Under the pieces are notes generated by a model that had not been told where the DNA came from, did not search any database, and saw only the letters and a list, made by a program, of their open reading frames with translations. Source: Rhododendron vialii (taxonomy: Eukaryota > Streptophyta > Magnoliopsida > Ericales > Ericaceae). Taken from it: a stretch of DNA of 64,000 nt. Shown here piece by piece: positions 1 to 11,619 of this stretch. The stretch's first letter is position 1; every line of letters starts with the position of its first letter. The stretch lies in contig NC_080560.1 in NCBI RefSeq assembly GCF_030253575.1, positions 40,843,001-40,907,000 on the forward strand. The letters run 5' to 3'. The translations under genes were made by a program, and so were the position numbers.

Positions 1-475
1 TGTCCTTACAAGAAGGTTGAGGGGGAAGATTCCAGAGTCTAATATCTTCCGAGCGAATGCTGCATTCCGGGAGCTTGATGGAGTTCCAGAAGACATTCTT
101 CCTTCCTGTCTTTACAAAAAGGAAAGGGAGTGCTTTTATTGTCCTTCAATACACGAGCTCGGGAAATATAAGGTGATCTCATCCACTTTCATGAGTAGCT
201 TTCGGCTGCACAATGAGGGCATAACGGCCGGACATTTTAGCCATATTTTCCTGGTGGATGCCTCGTCTGTCATTGAACCGGAAGCTATGGTGGCTCTGGC
301 TAATCTGGCGAATGAGAGCACAGTCGTGACGGTAACCGGGGCACCCGGAAATCATTCGGGTTGGATTCGTTCACATATTGCCAGGCAAAACGGGTTGCTG
401 ATATCCTACTTCGAGAGACTCCGGCAAAGCAAGCTGTATGACAGCCTCGATCCAAAGGTTATCACAGTGCTCTGA
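1..475 (+). CDS. SDE3-like pseudo-helicase, copy A (3' part of last exon)
   Basis: Only the C-terminal part lies in the window. The reading frame is open from base 2 to a TGA at 473-475. The protein matches the end of copies B and C almost residue for residue: CPSI, a KVISSTFMSS strand, GHFSHIFLVDASS, EPEAMVALANLANE, SYFERL, and the end VITVL. This is the stretch around helicase motif II of the SDE3/MOV10 family (superfamily 1 RNA helicases acting in RNA silencing). Where active relatives have DEAG, this copy reads DASS; where they have a GDPxQ-type motif III, it reads GAPGN. It stops right after the first RecA-like domain, as copies B and C do. The 3' flank to about 720 is also homologous to the flank of copy C. 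The upstream exons lie outside the window. Confidence 0.8.
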   Translation, partial: VLTRRLRGKIPESNIFRANAAFRELDGVPEDILPSCLYKKERECFYCPSIHELGKYKVISSTFMSSFRLHNEGITAGHFSHIFLVDASSVIEPEAMVALANLANESTVVTVTGAPGNHSGWIRSHIARQNGLLISYFERLRQSKLYDSLDPKVITVL

Positions 476-1193
476 GACTTTGGTAAAAAACTCCAGTGAG
501 ACTTAGTGTGGGTATTCTCATTCACGTTTTACCAGTTGCGTTGAATCCATGGATGATAGAATGTGTAAAAAAAAAACTCACTCCTCTTTTTTGGGCTTCG
601 TTTCGAGACTGTAAATGATCCTACTGTTAACTTCCTGTTGGTTATTGCATCTTAGGTAGGAAGTGCATTTTGTGAAGAAATGAGAGCAGTTGGTATAACA
701 TATGGGATCGACCATGGTATTTTAATTTATGTATATGAGGAGAATTACGTGTCTAAAAATCCGTAAAAATATTGGCTTTAGTCTATTTTGTTTAGCGGAA
801 ATAACCTTTTTGCTTGCAAATAACCTCACTTCTTGCAGAGATGAGATTGCGTGCATTACCCTTTCCTATGCGTCGCATGTGCGGGAGCTTTGTATAGTGT
901 GTATGTTCTATCTTCCCATGGAGTAGAATTATTCGGGTCAGAAATTCCATGGATAAGTGTAAAAAAAAATTCACCAATCTAAAAATATGAATTTGTTCTT
1001 TTCATTGGGGCAAAGAATTTCGGAAACTTATGCAGAAAAGTGCTTTGATTTTAAAAATAATGCGATTAGTGACAGTACTTTTTTGTAAATGAGCAAATAA
1101 TGTGATTGGAGGAAGTAAAAAAAACAAGAAAGTGGATTAACATTCATAGCAGCCTAATAAAGAGAAAACAAAAACAAAGTCCCTTACTAATAC
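476..1193. other. 3' flank of copy A, then unassigned AT-rich DNA
   Basis: Bases 476-720 align with the sequence after the stop of copy C (17,056-17,290) and more loosely with that of copy B. This marks the 3' part of the tandem unit. From about 720 to 1,190 I see no gene, only AT-rich sequence. Confidence 0.5.
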
Positions 1194-1345
1194 AAGCACC
1201 CCTCGCACTACACGTGTAGTGCAATTAATCCAGCCGTCTATCTCGGCAATGGACGATTCGGATTTGTAGAAACTCGGATTAAATTCGAGCCGTCCATGCC
1301 GAGATGGACGATCGGATCGAACGCACTACAGCCCCTCCCGATTTG
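1194..1345. repeat. Short imperfect inverted repeat (foldback element)
   Basis: The sequence begins near a GCACTACACG motif and ends near CGCACTACAG. Its halves carry CGTCTATCTCGGCAATGGACG on one side and CCGTCCATGCCGAGATGGACG on the other, which are complementary. It is a MITE-like palindrome; no target duplication was identified. Sequences of the same style (CGGCAATCAATG cores) recur near 2,540-2,660, 41,290-41,560 and 50,160-50,330. Confidence 0.45.
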
Positions 1346-2089
1346 GAAAAGGAAGGGGGATAAGGGCCTTGGGGAGATAAACTAATTTGGGGACATGGGC
1401 CGGGTATATATGTGAGTGAAAAAATTGTTGCCAAATGTCAAATTGTTTCTGCTAACTAATAGTAACTTCTTGTCAAATGTAATTTTCAACCTAATTACAC
1501 TGTTTGTCATATAACATTAGTCTCTAAAAAGAGATACTAATAAGTTCCTAACAGAAACAAAAAATTTATTAATATCCAAATCGTCCAGAACACTTTTAGA
1601 CCACCGTAATTAGTGTCGTAAATAACTATTCACGGCCCACCGTGAAAAAGACTTTCTCCTCTAAAAAAACATTTCCTAGAGTGTCAAAAGAAGATTCACT
1701 AAATAATTTTCTCACGCAAGGATAATTTAAAACTTTGTTTTATAACTACTCTGGAAAAAAAAAAATTAATTGTTTTTGCCAAATGGCAGCAAAAGAGTGG
1801 GTTTGGAGTGCGAGGGAATAACCCCACCTTCCGACCTCGGGAAAACATTTCTCGCCTACGTTGTACTCCTACAAACAAACATCCGTACGAGGAAGTTTCT
1901 TTCTTTCTTTTTTTTTTTTGGCCCACTACCAAAAGTTAATGCTCTGTTTGCAACTTGTGGACGGAAAGAAAAAAATTTTAAAAAAAATTTCTTCCTTTGC
2001 TTGGTTCTTAAGAAAATTCCGAAGGCGAACTCAATTTTATTTCCTTTTCCACTTTCATCCCAAGTTCCAAACAGAGCCTAAAAAAAACT
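1346..2089. other. Intergenic DNA before copy B
   Basis: AT-rich sequence with homopolymer runs. No coding, RNA or mobile-element signal that I can support. Similarity to the sequence upstream of copy C begins near 1,920-2,090. Confidence 0.4.
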
Positions 2090-2260
2090 TCCAAATTCTC
2101 TTCTCACTCTACCTCTACGTACTCCCCTCCCTCTGTATTCCTTCTGCTCTCTCTCTCTATCTCTCTGATTAGTATGTACTAATTAGTGTTCTTGCTTACT
2201 CAGTTACGCCACGTGCCTTCCGATCATCTCTTCAGCATCAACAAAAAAGCAACGTTTCAG
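2090..2260 (+). promoter_or_regulatory. Likely leader exon (5'UTR) of SDE3-like copy B
   Basis: A pyrimidine-rich leader followed by a conserved block ends in TTTCAG just before a good donor (GTGAAT at 2,261). The equivalent block precedes copy C (10,035-10,220) and also ends before a donor (GTGATT). A good acceptor, TTGTTGCCAG, lies at 3,303-3,312, 14 bases before the ATG at 3,327. I infer a 5'UTR exon and a leader intron of about 1 kb. The alternative is transcription from a TATA-like TATTTATAACC near 3,000. Confidence 0.4.
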
Positions 2261-3326
2261 GTGAATTCCTTACACCGATCTCTTCCGCTACAATTTTTTT
2301 CCACCTCTCATTGATTCGTAATAACTGTAGCCCGTAGATGATTTTCTAGCAAAAAATTTGGATCAAATCAAAAAAACTTAAAAGCTATTGGGTGGAGAGA
2401 TCGCTCATATATTTTATACTATGATCAAGTGATCACCCATATCAGTGGCGGCTCCAAAGATTTTGGTCAAGGTGCTTAGTAAAAAAAAACTTATTTTTCT
2501 AATTTTTTTTCCCGTTGTAATACTTCTGTATGGAAGATGTCGAGCGGTCGATCCGGCTATTCTTCTCGGCACGGATGGCTCGGATCGAACCTGAGCGGAT
2601 ACAAATCCGAACCATCCATTGCTCGATTAAGATCCGAGTCGTTGATTGCCGAGATGACCGCCTTAGTAAACTTGCAATTGTTTTTATAAATCAACTATTG
2701 CAAATGTATCGAGAACAACTAGATATAGTATTAAGCAAAATTTAAATAAATATTTACTGGTCAGACTGCACTCCAACCCATATATAAATAAATATGAAAA
2801 CTTTGAAGTATTTAAACACCTAACTTCGGGAAGTACCTTATAAACATTAGAGGTATATAATACATATAATTATATAAACTTGAAGGACAACTTTGGAATT
2901 GGAAAAAACCAAATTCAAACAAATCTGGAACTTCAAGGACGCGAAAAAAAAGAAGAAGAAGAAGAAAAACCGAATGAACCTAAGGACCACATTGAAACCT
3001 ATTTATAACCTACCGCACCGCACCGCACCGCCACGTAGCGAGCAGTGGATGGAGCGATGAACAAAAGCAGTGGGCGTAAGCTTTTAGAGTACACTAGGGA
3101 CTATAATAGTAGATAAGCGTACTAATCATTACCTAGCAAGTCCCTCTTGCTCTTCAATGCTTGAACTATATTAGAAACTACTACTACACTAAGAATACGA
3201 ACACACATTTTACAAGTTTCATCCGTTCTTATTTCAAGTAATTTTTGCGTAATTTCACAATTCTCATAATTGTTTTCATTCTCATTGTTGTGCTTGGTTT
3301 CGATTGTTGCCAGAAACATACCCAAG

Positions 3327-6300
3327 ATGTCATGCTTTCTGGCAATTTTGCGATGTATTTTAGGTGTTGATGATAACCAAGAAGAAGAAACTCGGCTTAG
3401 AAATAGTAATCGCTATAACAGTCCTTATTATGACACTTCTTCTAGAGGCTATGTTCCTCCTACAACCACCACCACCACCACCAATGCCACGACTTATGGC
3501 CAGATACGGGAACCATCTGGTGCCTATAGAACTACCACATCCGGTGCCTATGGAACTACCCCATCCGGTGCCTATAGAACTACCTCATCCGGTGCCTATG
3601 GAACTACACCATCCAGTGCCTATAGGACTACCCCATCCGGTGCCTATACGACTACCCAGACTCCTACCCAAAGCTATTCCAACTCATTGAATTCAACTCC
3701 AACTAAGTTGCCTGAGACACCAAAAATTTCTTTTGTTAAACCAAAGGCAACAATACATTCATCAGTTGTCAATAGACCAGAGGCCTCTATAAGAACACCT
3801 GATAAGTCCCATGAAGCTGCTGCTCAGAAGCCAAAGCTATTGCCTCCCTCACCCTTCCCAACTGGTTTTTCTCAAAAAAAAGCTATAAATCCCGAGACTG
3901 ATAAAACAACTACCTCATCCGGTGCCTATGGAACTACACCATCCAGTGCCTATAGGACTACCCCATCCGGTGCCTATACATCTACCCAGACTCCTACCCA
4001 AAGCTATTCCAACTCATTGAATTCAACTCCAACTAAGTTGCCTGAGACACCAAAAATTTCTTTTGTTAAACCAAAGGCAACAATACATTTATCATTTGTC
4101 AATAGACCAGAGGCCTCTATAAGAACACCTGATAAGTCCCATGAAGCTGCTGCTCAGAAGCCAAAGATATTGCCTCTCTCACCTTTCCCAACTGATTTTT
4201 CTCAAAAAAAAGCTATAAATCCCGAGACTGATAAAACATCTCAACAAAAATCACAATTTGGATTGTCTTCATTTTCCTTTCAACCATCACCATCTTTATC
4301 CAAGTCGCTTGCTTCTTCCGCAAAGACATTGCCATCTGTGTCCACGCCACCTCCACCACCAGTTTCATCATTGTCTTCGTCTTCTTTTGGGACACCTCCA
4401 TCATCCCCCAAGCCCCATCGACCTTCCACTAAGCCATTTTTGTCTCTGGCTCCATCTAATCCAACAAATCCAAATTCAAAAACCGCTTATATTTGGGTTG
4501 AGAAAGATGCATCTCCTATTTATGCCATTCCTGAGGATTTCAAAGATTTGATCAAGAACGATGTTGTGCCTGGAATTCTCGAAAGGCCTTTGTCCCCATC
4601 AACGTACAAGGATTACTTTGAGGCCCTACTTTATGCCGAGGATTTCTACCTTGAGGTACTTACTAGTTAATGAAATATTTTATTGGTTTACTTTATTTTA
4701 TGTCATTTTGATCTAGAATGCAAAACAGCTATAAACCTTCTCTACATGTTTATATCCCAAACTTGCAGAATGGATACGGAGATTTCTACCCTAAAACTGG
4801 AAGATTTATACTCCCTCTGTCCCATTTGTTTGTCCACTTTCACTATTTTGGACCTCTTGAAAAATTGTCTACATGTTTAAATTTATAAAGTTTTTTGTAT
4901 GCAATATGGATATTATTTGATGGATCTCAATAAGTTTGATTTGAAAAAGTTTTCAAAACTATATAAAGCTAAAGATTGTAAAATATAGACATTTTTTTAC
5001 ATGTTAAAATTGGACAAACAATTTGGGATGGAGGGATCAGTACAAGCTGCTGGAGACATTTGATTTTAAAATCGACATGTAGCTAAAACAATGAACTAGA
5101 TCCCTTTTGTTTGTCGTGCTGCTGCTTATAACTAAAGATGGAAGCAGATCACAATGATACGAGGAGCTAAAATGATCGAGATTCCTTTTGTTTGCCATTT
5201 CATTTCGCTTAGGGTGTGACATTATTCATACAAGGAGCATGGGTTATTACCCCAAAACACATTGTCAACACAATCGTTCTGATTCCGGTGACTCTTTCTC
5301 TAGGCCCGTTTGGTCCGAGCCCTTAGTCCGGTGCAATGTATTTACAAACAATTGTGGACATCCATTGATTGCGATCCTTCTAGACTTTTGACGCCAATAT
5401 CGATGTAATACATTGCTGGTAAATATTAGACTTTCAAATTTGTGAACAAAACTGTGAGTCGTCACGATAACGATTACATCTCCGGTGATGATGATTTGAT
5501 TGGCTACCCGATCTTAGTATCCCAAGTTGTTGTGGTGTACTTAAGAAGAAATGTTTGTCTTGGATTCAATAGTATGAGGTTTTCATTTGAAACTTGCTTA
5601 TCTGGAGAGGGAAAAAATCTGATTTACGGTGTAAAGTCTAAACTTTTCGCTTCTTATGTAGCATCTTTCTGAGTTGTTTACAATCGGATATCTCGGGAAT
5701 GTCTTTAGATGCCTTTTTGTGCATTTGTGGTCCCATGGTTATTCAGTGACAGAATTATTTGATTAAGTTCATGTATCTTACCTATCTTGTGAAATCGTTC
5801 TGTTGTGAACAGTAGAAATATTTACCTTCTTTTGATTATTAGATGAACTTACATTAGCATTTTTCTATACTACTTCTGTTTCTTTCATTTTCCATCTTGC
5901 ATAGTGTCTATTTTCTTCCAAAAGCTACAGAAAAGGATAGATCTAAAACCTACATTTCTGATGTTGAACTATGGCTTCTTGTTAATAATGCATTACTGGA
6001 TCAGAAATGGGATGGGTTTGAAATGAAGAATGTGACTTTGAAGTTGGAGGAAGCATCGATTTATAAGAGGAAAGGCAAACACAACAAGAAGAATGTGGAT
6101 GATGAGAAGGATGATAAAGTCTTTGTGACATTTGAGCTTGACTCCATTCCTGAGAGAAGGCCATTCCTTTTATCCAGGGATTTTGTCTACGTATCGCCTT
6201 CAGGCACGAGAGCTGAGCCATTGCAGGTGAGCCTTATACCATTTCGCATGTAATTAGCACCATCATGAACACAAAACTGTTCTATATTATCCGGTTCATG

Positions 6301-8208
6301 CTTGCTTTGCAGAAGTTTGCATTGAGTGTGTCATACCACCCCATCTCGGCCACTCCTTTACAACAAATCACACCACCCGACTAACACCTTGTACCGATAT
6401 TAGACAGTTGGAAGCAAATCATTAGACCATGATGGAATCAACCTATTGTGTTGTGTGCCGCTGTCCAAAACTATGCTACCTTTACTGTACTTATTTCTCC
6501 TAATTGTCTTTGACCTTTCTACTTGATGCAAAATGGATGGATTCTCGGTACCAAGGAAAGTTGGTTGCTCTCATGTAAACTGCAGTTCATTAGCCCTGGA
6601 TCACGACCAAGTACTCAACTGTCAAACCTAGAACTCAGGTGAAATCAATCTATTATCCTAAAGTACCACATAATCCATCAACTTTGAGCACAGAATGATG
6701 CACATACAAATTACTGGATTCGTCTTTGATCTTCGTGAAGATATATCTGGCCAACCCACGTGTTTTGTGATCTTTTACTTTGCGTAGAACCACAAAAATG
6801 TCCACGGGCTTTTTTAACATAAAATCTGAAAAATGTTTTCCTTGAAGTGCAATTCATTTCTAATTTCTATTACCAACAAACCTAGTGTCTCCTAGGTTAA
6901 GAGTCTTAACTTAAGACTGCACAATTGAAAGTACCATTACAGGGACATTAAATTAGCTAGAGCGCATGCTTGAATCTCAGTTTTTCTCTATTCCTTTTTC
7001 ACCTTATTCATTTGGCGGCAGTTCGTATTTCCTCAACATTTGTTTTGGCATTAAAAGTTCGGATGGGTTGTTAACTTATTACCATGCTATATAACTCAAA
7101 GAATTTTTAATATTCAGCAGAACTTCTAATCAACATTTGATATAATGGTATTGGGCGGGTTTTCATTCATGATGGCTGTGCTTTCCTTGATTTATGCCAT
7201 TTTGATATCCATCTAGTATTTGTTCGAATTCATTGCCTCATCTGGCTCTTCATTAAACTCAAACAGGGTCTTATCTACCGCGTGGTAAGGAGTAACCGTG
7301 TTTTGGTTGATTTTGGCGAAGATTTTCATGTTCAGCATTACTCGGCATGCAAATACAATGTCAAGTTCTCTTTTAACAGAGTCTGTCTAAAACGAGCGCA
7401 CCAAGCCATCGCAACAGCCTCGGATAATTTATTCAGGAACTTCCTCTTCCCTGATTCGATATCTAAAAACAGCCTTCTTACTGCTCAACTTCCATCTATC
7501 GATTCAAATCTGGACTGGCATCAAATCTCTGCTGTTCGTCATATTTTGAGCAACCAAAATGCGGTTCCATATCTCGTGGAGGGACCAATCGCCGTTGATA
7601 GATCAAATTTTTTATCTATAACCGGACTTGTTGTATGTGAAGCAGTAATCCAAGTGTACCGAACATCTCCCTTATGCCGGATTCTCATATGTGCTCCAAC
7701 AAATAAGGGATGTGATGTCATTACAAGAAGGTTGAGGGGGAAGATTCCAGAATCTAATATCTTCCGAGCGAATGCTGCATTCCGGGAGCTTGATGGAGTT
7801 CCTGAAGACATTCTTCCTTCCTGTATGTATAAAAAGGAAAGGTCGTGCTTTACTTGTCCTTCAATACTCGAGCTCCGGAAATACAAGGTGATCTCATCCA
7901 CTTTCATGAGTAGCTTTCGGCTGCGCAATGTGGGCATAATGGCCGGACATTTTAGTCATATTTTCCTGGTGGATGCCTCGTCTGTCATTGAACCGGAAGC
8001 TATGGTGGCTCTGGCTAATCTGGCGAATGAGAGCACAGTCGTGACGGTAACCGGGGCACCCGGAAATCATTCGGGTTGGATTCGTTCCGATATGGCGAGG
8101 GAAAACGGGTTGCTGGTATCCTACTTCGAGAGACTCCGGGATAGCAAGCTGTATGACAGCCTCGATTCAAAGGTTATCACAGTGCTAAAAAACTCCAATG
8201 AGACTTAG
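3327..8208 (+). CDS. SDE3-like pseudo-helicase with repeat-built disordered N-terminus, copy B
   Basis: Three coding exons: 3,327-4,655, 6,005-6,226 and 7,267-8,208 (GT-AG introns, all phase 0), giving about 830 residues. The ATG at 3,327 is the first in frame after the acceptor. Residues 1-400 are low-complexity Ser/Thr/Pro/Tyr sequence with SGAY-type repeats. Residues about 408-443 (AIPEDFKDLI, TYKDYFEALLYAEDFYLE) and exon 2 (DSIPERRPFLLSRDF) match the N-terminal part of SDE3. Exon 3 has the VVRSNRVLVDFGEDF and FNRVCLKRAHQA blocks, then the first RecA-like domain. At about residue 623 the Walker A loop reads GPIAVD instead of GPPGTGKT, at about 753 motif II reads DASS instead of DEAG, and motif III reads GAPGN. 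The second RecA domain is absent. Family membership is clear; loss of ATPase activity is inferred. The role could be as an RNA or protein scaffold. Confidence 0.82.
3579..4238 (+). repeat. Two tandem copies of a 330-bp coding repeat in copy B exon 1
   Basis: Units 3,579-3,908 and 3,909-4,238 are nearly identical and each encode 110 residues in frame, beginning TSSGAYGTTPSSAYRTT and ending INPETDKT. Upstream, a shorter 21-bp (7-residue) SGAYxTT repeat runs from about 3,510. The whole N-terminal region therefore grew by nested in-frame duplication. Confidence 0.85.
4811..5040. mobile_element. Stowaway-like MITE in intron 1 of copy B
   Basis: Ends CTCCCTCTGTCCCA and GGGATGGAGGGA are near-inverted and the element is bounded by TA dinucleotides (4,809-4,810 and 5,041-5,042). 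That is the end type and target site of Stowaway MITEs (Tc1/mariner). The same insertion is at the same place in copy C, so it predates the duplication. Confidence 0.75.
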
Positions 8209-8962
8209 TGTGGGTATTCTCTTCACGTTTTGCCAGTTGTGTTGAATCCATGGATGATAGAATGTGTTTCTCTGTGAGTTTGTTTTATCATTTGGTGCAC
8301 TATTTTTGTACAAAAAAATAACTCACTCTCCTCTTTTTTGGGGCTTTGTTTTGAGACTGTAAAATGATCCTCTTAACTTCCTGTTGGTTATTGCATCTTT
8401 TGCAAATCACCCCCCAATCTCCATTTTATGTAGAACAAACAAAACCCATTTCGGAGGCTTGCTCTGTTTCTTTTTTTCCTCTCTTTTGTCTTCGTTTGTG
8501 TTTTTCTTTTCTTTTTCTTTTTCTTTTTCTACTTGATTTTGATTGTCCATGGTAAAAAATCAATTACGAAAATCGATTGGTGGTTTCAGAGAGTAATCAG
8601 TGAGCAGATAACGGGGACAGAGAAACCGAAACCACATGTAATAACGAAACAAGAAGCGATTTTAATCCACACGAAGAGATTGTTTCGAAACCGGATTGCA
8701 ACCGAGGCTAATTCTTGTTTTGATTTATGAACTTCTCGATGAGAGAAACTTATTCACGGTTCCATGCAATCTTCGTCCGTTTCTGCAATCAATGGTCCGG
8801 ATTTAAAAAAAACTATTCGCGCGAATGGTTAAACTCTTCTGGCGAATAGTTTTTCAAAATTCAAACCAACGCGCGCAATTGAATGCCGTAAATTATTTTC
8901 ACTGCAAAGTTCTTCTACTTTTTCGATTCTGCAAAAATCTCTCCTGTAAGTGATGTATAAAC
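8209..8962. other. 3' flank of copy B and intergenic DNA
   Basis: Bases 8,209-8,400 align with the 3' flanks of copies A and C. After that come a T-rich stretch (8,470-8,535) and a short inverted repeat around AAACTATTCGCG/CGAATAGTTT (8,813-8,855). No gene was seen. Confidence 0.5.
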
Positions 8963-9902
8963 TGACTTTTTTTCTCCCCTCTCTCTTCTCTCTCTAAAAA
9001 AGAAAAAGAACCAGACATCGTCTAGGGTTTCGGGGGGGTGGCGCCCGCCGCTAGCCGCCTCCCCCCCCTCTTTCCCTCTTCTCCTCTCTCTCCCCTTTAT
9101 CTATTTCTCTCCCCATCTTCTTTTTCTCTCTTTTTTCCCCTAACGTCCTATCGCTCGGCTCTTCCCTACTCCCGTTTGTCATCGATCCTCTTCCTCATGT
9201 GTCCTCTCCACTCCTCGCTAGTTGACCCGTTGGTCTCTACTCTTGAGTGTCACTGGTATGCCTAACGGCATGGTGCGGCTTCGGGGATGGAGGAGACTTG
9301 GATATGGGGCCTCCCGCGCGGATCATTCTTAAATGATTTTCGGTTTTTCCTAGCGGAAATGGAGGACTCTGGCAAGCTCTCGATGTGGCTATTGTTCGGA
9401 GATGCAGATCTCGGATTTCTTGGGGTTGGCTTCGAAGAGGGGTTTTGGCGGTGGCTTCTGGGTCGCTGTTGCTCTTCGTCGGCGGTTGGTTTTATGGCAC
9501 GGCTTGGTTGTGCAGTTCTGGTGGTGTGGGTTTGCTCGTGGCGGTGGAGGCCCGGGTTTGGCTGGCTTGGGCTGGGCGTGCCTGCTCCACTTCTTGTTGG
9601 GCTTTACATGATGGTCTGGGTTGTTTGCAGGTTCTCAGCGACGACGGTGAATGTGCGTTGATGGCAGGTTGAGACGATCCTGCAGTGGGAGTGTGTTCCT
9701 TCGGCGATTATCTATATTCCACCCACCTCCGGTTGCCTAGGTCTGACATCGTAGTTGTAGTTGATTTTGTGCAAGTTGTGGAGCGTATACTTTATTTTCT
9801 TTGTTTGTTTTGGTCGTTATTTGTTTTCGTCTATGTGTGGCGCAGTTTGTATTTGTTTTCCTTCACTATATGAATTATGTTTTTCCCGGAAAAAAAAAAA
9901 TT
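8963..9902 (+). mobile_element. Full retroposed insertion with poly(A) tail (LINE-like, non-coding)
   Basis: A 940-bp block of unusual composition: CT-rich start, then GC- and GT-rich body, ending in an A11 tail at about 9,891-9,901. It is flanked by a 12-bp near-identical target duplication, TGATGTATAAAC at 8,951-8,962 and TGTTGTATAAAC at 9,903-9,914. Poly(A) plus a target duplication shows LINE-type retrotransposition. Open frames inside it have no recognisable domain. It is absent from the equivalent place in front of copy B. Confidence 0.65.
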
Positions 9903-9911
9903 TGTTGTATA

Positions 9912-9960
9912 AACCATGGTTAAGTTTTTTTTTTTTTTTTGATCCGCAACCATGGTTAAG
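9912..9960 (-). mobile_element. Ultra-short poly(A) insertion with 13-bp target duplication
   Basis: AACCATGGTTAAG occurs at 9,912-9,924 and again, perfectly, at 9,948-9,960. Between the two lie T16 and GATCCGC. On the minus strand this is GCGGATC followed by a poly(A) tail: a 23-bp retroposed scrap. Confidence 0.7.
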
Positions 9961-10034
9961 TAAGCGTGTGGCTATTTCCCACTACCAAAGTTTTCCCACT
10001 ACCAAAGTTAAAAAGCACCCCCACCACCGGAATT

Positions 10035-10079
10035 CCAAATTCTCTTCTCACTCTACTCCCCTCCATCTGTATTCCTTCT

Positions 10080-10123
<44 letters not shown>

Positions 10124-10220
10124 ATTAGTATGTAATAGTAAGTGTTCTTGCTTACTCAGTTACGCTACATTCCGTCCGATCATTTCTTCAGCATCAACAA
10201 AAAAGAGAGCACCATTTTAG
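10035..10220 (+). promoter_or_regulatory. Likely leader exon (5'UTR) of SDE3-like copy C, with (CT)20 microsatellite
   Basis: Homologous to 2,090-2,260 in front of copy B. It includes an uninterrupted CT run at 10,081-10,120, much longer than in copy B. It ends in TTTTAG before a donor GTGATT at 10,221; the matching acceptor TTGTTGCCAG ends at 11,606. CT-rich leaders are common in plant 5'UTRs. The exon itself is an inference. Confidence 0.4.
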
Positions 10221-10290
10221 GTGATTTCCTACCACCGATCTCTTCCACTACAATTTTTTTTTGCCCCCTCTCATTGATTCGTAGTAAAGA

Positions 10291-10693
10291 CCTGGGGTTG
10301 GTGCTGCCCTTCTGCAGTCCCCCGCGAGAGCGGTCCGCTCGGGTCTCGCTCCGATGATCGGAAACGTTTCGCTTCGTAGAGCTCGTCGAGTTGAACAAGC
10401 GTTCCAAAAATCAGCGTGATCGCATATCATTAAGTATCTGATCGAAATATTTTTATCTTGAAAAGAACGGATTTGAAACTCTAAATCAATTTCACTGAAA
10501 CCCATTATTGCCAAGTTATATATGTTGCGATCAGACACTTAATGAAATGAAATCTGAATGAGATGATTTTTGGAACGCTTGTTCTGCTCGACGTGCTCTA
10601 CAAAGTGAAACGTATCCGATCATCGGAACACGGTCCGCTCATGGGGACAGCATGGTGCTGCCCTTTTGAGTGACAGCACCAACCCCCCCATGG
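10291..10693. mobile_element. Foldback (palindromic) element inserted upstream of copy C
   Basis: The ends GGGGTTGGTGCTGCC and CAGCACCAACCCC are inverted. Further in, GAACAAGCGTTCC pairs with GGAACGCTTGTTC and CCGATGATCGGAAACG with CGTATCCGATCATCGG. The matching place before copy B (about 2,320-2,335) lacks it, while the sequence on both sides continues in homology. It arrived after the duplication (or was lost from B). No coding capacity. Confidence 0.7.
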
Positions 10694-11619
10694 CGTAATT
10701 AGATGATTTTTTAGAAAATTTGGATCAAATCAAAAAACTTAAAAGCTATTGGATGGAGAGATCTCTCATATATTTTATGATCAAGTGATCACCTATATCA
10801 ATGTTTGAAAAATATATAGGTGAAATAATCACAGTGGTGGCTCCAAAGATATTGGTCAAGGTGCTCAGTAAATATTTTTAAAAAATTTTCCGTCATATTT
10901 CTGTATGACGGAAATATACAAAAATGTTACACTTGCCACGTCATTGAATTGTTTTTTTTTTTTTTTCCCTCTATGTCTCTCTTGTTTGATTGGATTATTG
11001 GATCATTTCTTTGTATTGAAATTTCGACACAATATTTATTTTTACGCACATCTTTGGTGAACTACGTGTAGAAACTTGTATTTGCAATAGTATTTATAAA
11101 TCAACAATTGCAAATAGGAGTATATCGAGAAAAACTAGATATATTAAACAGAATTTGACTAAATATTTAATGGTCAGACTCCACTCCAACCCATATATAA
11201 ATATAAAACTTTGAAGTGTTTAAACACCTAACTAACTTCGGGCAGTACCTTATAAACATTAGAGGTATATAATATATATAATTAGAAAAAACCAAATTCA
11301 AACAAATCAGGAACCTCAAGGACGAGGGGGAAAGAAAAAAAAACACGAATGAACCCAAGGACCACATTGAATTTTATTTATAACGATAGGGACTATAATA
11401 ATAGATAAGCGTACTAATCATTACCTAGCAAGTCCCTCTTGCTCTTCAATGCTTGTACTATAATTAGAAACTACTACATTCATCAGAATATGAACACACA
11501 TTTTACAAGTTTCATCCGTCCTTATTTCAAGTCATTTTTACGCAACTTCACAATTCTCATAGTTGTTTTCATTCTTATAGTTGTGCTTGGTTTCGATTGT
11601 TGCCAGAAACATACCCGAA

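Noticed and set aside
2440-2480. CAGTGGCGGCTCCAAAG as the start of a hAT element (also at 10,834)
   Set aside because: The end motif is hAT-like in both units, but no matching right end or 8-bp duplication could be found, so I do not call an element.
9287-9661. Open frame of 124 codons rich in Trp, Gly and Leu
   Set aside because: It lies wholly inside the poly(A)-tailed retroposon; its composition follows the GT/GC-rich sequence and no domain is visible.
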